Source: Siphonodentalium dalli | Lineage: Eukaryota > Mollusca > Scaphopoda > Gadilida > Siphonodentaliidae | Length of the DNA: 64,000 nt | NCBI GenBank assembly: GCA_032622095.1 | Contig: CP136069.1 | Location: 128,507,123-128,571,122, forward strand | Reading direction: 5' to 3' | Shown here: in pieces, positions 59,301-64,000 of the stretch | Layout of the letters: each line of letters opens with the position of its first letter | Numbering within the stretch: the stretch's first letter is position 1 | Program-made: the position numbers and the translations under genes | The notes under the pieces: model-generated | Seen by the model: the letters and a program-made list of their open reading frames with translations, nothing else | Databases searched by the model: none | What the model was told of the DNA's origin: nothing

Positions 59301-62300
59301 GTTTCTTCTTTAAATCTGTCCAAAATGTGGTCATTTTTATTTGAAAATAAGAAAATATGGAAATAACAACTTATCATGGTGAGACGTGAAATTTCGTAAA
59401 ATTCAAATTTTTCTTATATATATGTATATGTGTGAATAACAGCGTTTCTTATAGTATTTTATCAAAATATAGACCTTACTGAAATCAAAAATGGATTATA
59501 TCGAGCAGTAGTGGTTTATTTTTCCAATATGAGGCATCCTGAAAATTAGTGTCAATCCTCAAAATAAAGCAAAAAAATTTTGCTTTTTTTTTAATTTTAC
59601 TAGCTAATGCATCTTGTATAACTGAAGTATGTCCTTATATACCATAATATTACTAAATTGAAGAGGAAATGTTAATATACATTTTGAGAGGGATATATTG
59701 TCCAATTTTAAACCCTTTTCATGCAGAATTTGGCAATTTATAATAAATATTTACCAAAATTAACAGAAAATAAAAAAATATATATTTTAATAGCAATGTA
59801 AAGCAACCATAAGTCAATTTAAATATCGAAACATTATGATACAACATCAGACACAGCCTCAGGCATGAAATTTACCAGATGGCAGGGCATACTGTCTGTT
59901 TAACAAAGCTGCCATGACAGTTTTGCACGACAGTAACTCTAGTGGTGATGCCATCACCCCCCCCCCGACTTGGGGTGGGGCTACGGTCCCAGATAAGGCT
60001 ACTGGGTGCCGGAAAAGTTTAATTGGGTCAAATGACACATTTTCCCAATGGGGGGGGGGGGGGCTAACACTCCTCAAAATTGTGGGGAGGGGGGCTTTAG
60101 ACCCCCTGATCCCCTAATGGTACCTGACATCCATGGAAAATTACCAGATTTATCACTTTCTTTACTATCTACAGGCGAATCCATGTGCGTTTCTTCTTTA
60201 AATCTGTCCAAAATGTGGTCATTTTTATTTGAAAATAAGAAAATATGGAAATAACAACTTATCATGGTGAGACGTGAAATTTCGTAAAATTCAAATTTTT
60301 CTTATATATATGTATATGTGTGAATAACAGCGTTTCTTATAGTATTTTATCAAAATATAGACCTTACTGAAATCAAAAATGGATTATATCGAGCAGTAGT
60401 GGTTTATTTTTCCAATATGAGGCATCCTGAAAATTAGTGTCAATCCTCAAAATAAAGCAAAAAAATTTTGCTTTTTTTTAAATTTTACTAGCTAATGCAT
60501 CTTGTATAACTGAAGTATGTCCTTATATACCATAATATTACTAAATTGAAGAGGAAATGTTAATATACATTTTGAGAGGGATATATTGTCCAATTTTAAA
60601 CCCTTTTCATGCAGAATTTGGCAATTTATAATAAATATTTACCAAAATTAACAGAAAATAAAAAAAAATATATTTTAATAGCAATGTAAAGCAACCATAA
60701 GTCAATTTAAATATCGAAACATTATGATACAACATCAGACACAGCCTCAGGCATGAAATTTACCAGATGGCAGGGCATACTGTCTGTTTAACAAAGCTGC
60801 CATGACAGTTTTGCACGACAGTAACTCTAGTGGTGATGCCATCACCCCCCCCCCCCGACTTGGGGTGGGGCTACGGTCCCAGATAAGGCTACTGGGTGCC
60901 GGAAAAGTTTAATTGGGTCAAATGACACATTTTCCCAATGGGGGGGGGGGGCTAACACTCCTCAAAATTGTGGGGAGGGGGGCTTTAGACCCCCTGACCC
61001 CCTAATGGTACCTGACATCCATGGAAAATTACCAGATTTATCACTTTCTTTACTATCTACAGGCGAATCCATGTACGTTTCTTCTTTAAATCTGTCCAAA
61101 ATGTGGTCATTTTCATTTGAAAATAAGAAAATATGGAAATAACAACTTATCATGGTGAGACGTGAAATTTCGTAAAATTCAAATTTTTCTTATAGAAATC
61201 ACGGAACTAAATGGTTTCCCATAGGCGACAGTGTTAACGTTTCGGCCAAATTCGCTGAATTGAAGCTTGCAGGCCATACCAGTGATGTTTACCCAGCTAG
61301 ATTGACACCAGTTGATCACGAAAATGCAAGAAAAATCATAGGTCATGTGTTTACTTTTTAAAATAAATCCCCAAGTGTACGACAGGGCTATCTCACAGCC
61401 AAATTTGATCTGGAAAAACCCAGATCTACAACAGCTAGTTAAATACATTTCCCGCTCACAAAAATCCGTTCCCCCATTCATTCACCAGTTTAAATTATTT
61501 AGATATTATGTACGAATCAAATAAACGCGATGTCATCCTTTAATAACGTGTCGCATGTATCAGGTGAAGGTCATTCTTCAGTTACCTTCACCTTTAGGGT
61601 TCCACGATGTACTCGCTCCCCGACTCTAGAACACATTTAGCTCCCTGATTCCTATATATATGTATATGTGTGAATAACAGCGTTTCTTATAGTATTTTAT
61701 CAAAATATAGACCTTACTGAAATCAAAAATGGATTATATCGAGCAGTAGTGGTTTATTTTTCCAATATGAGGCATCCTGAAAATTAGTGTCAATCCTCAA
61801 AATAAAGCAAAAAAATTTTGCTTTTTTTTAAATTTTACTAGCTAATGCATCTTGTATAACTGAAGTATGTCCTTATATACCATAATATTACTAAATTGAA
61901 GAGGAAATGTTAATATACATTTTGAGAGGGATATATTGTCCAATTTTAAACCCTTTTCATGCAGAATTTGGCAATTTATAATAAATATTTACCAAAATTA
62001 ACAGAAAATAAAAAAATATATATTTTAATAGCAATGTAAAGCAACCATAAGTCAATTTAAATATCGAAACATTATGATACAACATCAGACACAGCCTCAG
62101 GCATGAAATTTACCAGATGGCAGGGCATACTGTCTGTTTAACAAAGCTGCCATGACAGTTTTGCACGACAGTAACTCTAGTGGTGATGCCATCACCCCCC
62201 CCCCCCGACTTGGGGTGGGGCTACGGTCCCAGATAAGGCTACTGGGTGCCGGAAAAGTTTAATTGGGTCAAATGACACATTTTCCCAATGGGGGGGGGCT

Positions 62301-64000
62301 AACACTCCTCAAAATTGTGGGGAGGGGAGCTTTAGACCCCCTGACCCCCTAATGGTACCTGACATCCATGGAAAATTACCAGATTTATCACTTTCTTTAC
62401 TATCTACAGGCGAATCCATGTGCGTTTCTTCTTTAAATCTGTCCAAAATGTGGTCATATTTATTTGAAAATAAGAAAATATGGAAATAACAACTTATCAT
62501 GGTGAGACGTGAAATTTCGTAAAATTCAAATTTTTCTTATATATATGTATATGTGTGAATAACAGCGTTTCTTATAGTATTTTATCAAAATATAGACCTT
62601 ACTGAAATCAAAAATGGATTATATCGAGCAGTAGTGGTTTATTTTTCCAATATGAGGCATCCTGAAAATTAGTGTCAATCCTCAAAATAAAGCAAAAAAA
62701 AATTGCTTTTTTTTAAATTTTACTAGCTAATGCATCTTGTATAACTGAAGTATGTCCTTATATACCATAATATTACTAAATTGAAGAGGAAATGTTAATA
62801 TACATTTTGAGAGGGATATATTGTCCAATTTTAAACCCTTTTCATGCAGAATTTGGCAATTTATAATAAATATTTACCAAAATTAACAGAAAATAAAAAA
62901 ATATATATTTTAATAGCAATGTAAAGCAACCATAAGTCAATTTAAATATCGAAACATTATGATACAACATCAGACACAGCCTCAGGCATGAAATTTACCA
63001 GATGGCAGGGCATACTGTCTGTTTAACAAAGCTGCCATGACAGTTTTGCACGACAGTAACTCTAGTGGTGATGCCATCACCCCCCCCCCCGACTTGGGGT
63101 GGGGCTACGGTCCCAGATAAGGCTACTGGGTGCCGGAAAAGTTTAATTGGGTCAAATGACACATTTTCCCAATGGGGGGGGGGCTAACACTCCTCAAAAT
63201 TGTGGGGAGGGGGGCTTTAGACCCCCTGACCCCCTAATGGTACCTGACATCCATGGAAAATTACCAGATTTATCACTTTCTTTACTATCTACAGGCGAAT
63301 CCATGTGCGTTTCTTCTTTAAATCTGTCCAAAATGTGGTCATTTTTATTTGAAAATAAGAAAATATGGAAATAACAACTTATCATGGTGAGACGTGAAAT
63401 TTCGTAAAATTCAAATTTTTCTTATATATATGTATATGTGTGAATAACAGCGTTTCTTATAGTATTTTATCAAAATATAGACCTTACTGAAATCAAAAAT
63501 GGATTATATCGAGCAGTAGTGGTTTATTTTTCCAATATGAGGCATCCTGAAAATTAGTGCCAATCCTCAAAATAAAGCAATTTTTTTTTGCTTTTTTAAA
63601 AATTTTACTAGCTAATGCATCTTGTATAACTGAAGTATGTCCTTATATACCATAATATTACTAAATTGAAGAGGAAATGTTAATATACATTTTGAGAGGG
63701 ATATATTGTCCAATTTTAAACCCTTTTCATGCAGAATTTGGCAATTTATAATAAATATTTACCAAAAGTAACAGAAAATAAAAAAATATATATTTTAATA
63801 GCAATGTAAAGCAACCATAAGTCAATTTAAATATCGAAACATTATGATACAACATCAGACTCAGCCTCAGGCATGAAATTTACCAGATGGCAGGGCATAC
63901 TGTCTGTTTAACAAAGCTGCCATGACAGTTTTGCACGACAGTAACTCTAGTGGTGATGCCATCACCCCCCCCCCCCCGACTTGGGGTGGGGCTACGGTCC
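47304..64000 (+). repeat. Tandem array of 15 units, two length classes (L ~1350, S ~887)
   Basis: Unit starts (first base after TTCTTATA) are 47304 L, 48656 L, 50009 L, 51361 L, 52709 S, 53595 L, 54945 S, 55831 S, 56719 L, 58068 L, 59419 S, 60307 S, 61195 L, 62542 S and 63427 S (cut by the window end). Units are almost identical apart from homopolymer lengths and rare substitutions. Each has a C run (10-16) before GACTTGGGGTGGGG, a G run after CCCAAT, and an A/T run near GCAAAAAAA. Repeated open frames (63, 75 and 100 codons) are consequences of the repeat. The left edge is in the decayed FTP exon and the right edge is outside the window. Confidence 0.97.
48656..49113 (+). repeat. L-specific 458 bp segment (example from unit 2)
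   Basis: Present in eight units and precisely absent in seven. It starts GGAATCACGG and ends CTGATTCC, with TATA before and TATATATATG after. S units read TTCT-TATATATATG across the site, so L minus S equals 458 plus 4 bases. It contains the part of the FTP-like exon that lies in the array and, on the minus strand, a 100-codon frame (49 in from the boundary) shared by all L units. Confidence 0.92.

Noticed and set aside
48400-63385. Recurrent 63-, 67-76- and 100-codon open frames in every array unit
   Set aside because: They recur because the DNA repeats. Their lengths change with the homopolymer runs, no start context or domain is visible, and the S units lack the 100-codon frame altogether.

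Overview
The window looks like gene-poor, repeat-saturated nuclear DNA of a marine invertebrate, most likely a mollusc. The evidence is spliceosomal-type exons, several decayed non-LTR retrotransposons, DNA transposons with long inverted ends, many foldback elements and satellite arrays. A tRNA-derived SINE at 10926-11165 has a 3' domain resembling one I recall from molluscan SINEs. There is no bacterial-style operon, rRNA, tRNA gene or CRISPR array. The taxon is an inference.

Layout. 1-3600 holds foldback elements and hairpins, including a family built on TTCGGAG-type short repeats. 4090-12180 is a cluster of minus-strand retrotransposon remains: an I/Nimb-like element with RNase H, split by a 1.6 kb foldback element; a CR1/L2-like RT; and a third element carrying a SINE and an in-frame 84 bp duplication of its endonuclease motif. 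12.6-14.4 kb holds minisatellites. A probable secreted-protein first exon lies at 17334-17594 on the minus strand.

17826-29711 is the most striking region. It is an approximately 11.9 kb DNA-transposon-like unit with about 0.7 kb terminal inverted repeats and one broken gene of more than 1000 codons. The C-terminal part of that gene carries the full set of FEN1/XPG nuclease signature positions, which points to the Academ superfamily. A second foldback element of 4295 bp (23262-27556, arms about 1.25 kb, 4 bp TTGA duplication) sits inside it. The surrounding reading frame is continuous if the insert and one duplication copy are disregarded.

31.0-33.5 kb holds a plus-strand CR1/L2-like retrotransposon with a 2A-like NPGP motif. 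A minus-strand host gene for a secreted fucolectin-type (FTP/F5_8C) lectin can be assembled from three exons at 46719-46764, 37993-38223 and 34931-35176. All of its splice junctions are phase 1. Its introns are filled with satellites, hairpins, a palindromic CTTAAG array, an RTE/CR1-like retrotransposon and a piggyBac-like MITE.

47304-64000 is a tandem array of 15 units in two lengths, about 1350 bp (L) and about 887 bp (S), in the order L L L L S L S S L L S S L S S. It starts inside a decayed FTP-like exon, so the array appears to have grown out of lectin-locus DNA. S units look like derivatives of L that lost 462 bp between TATA microhomologies. Shared variants show multi-unit block duplication. 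The array runs off the right edge of the window.
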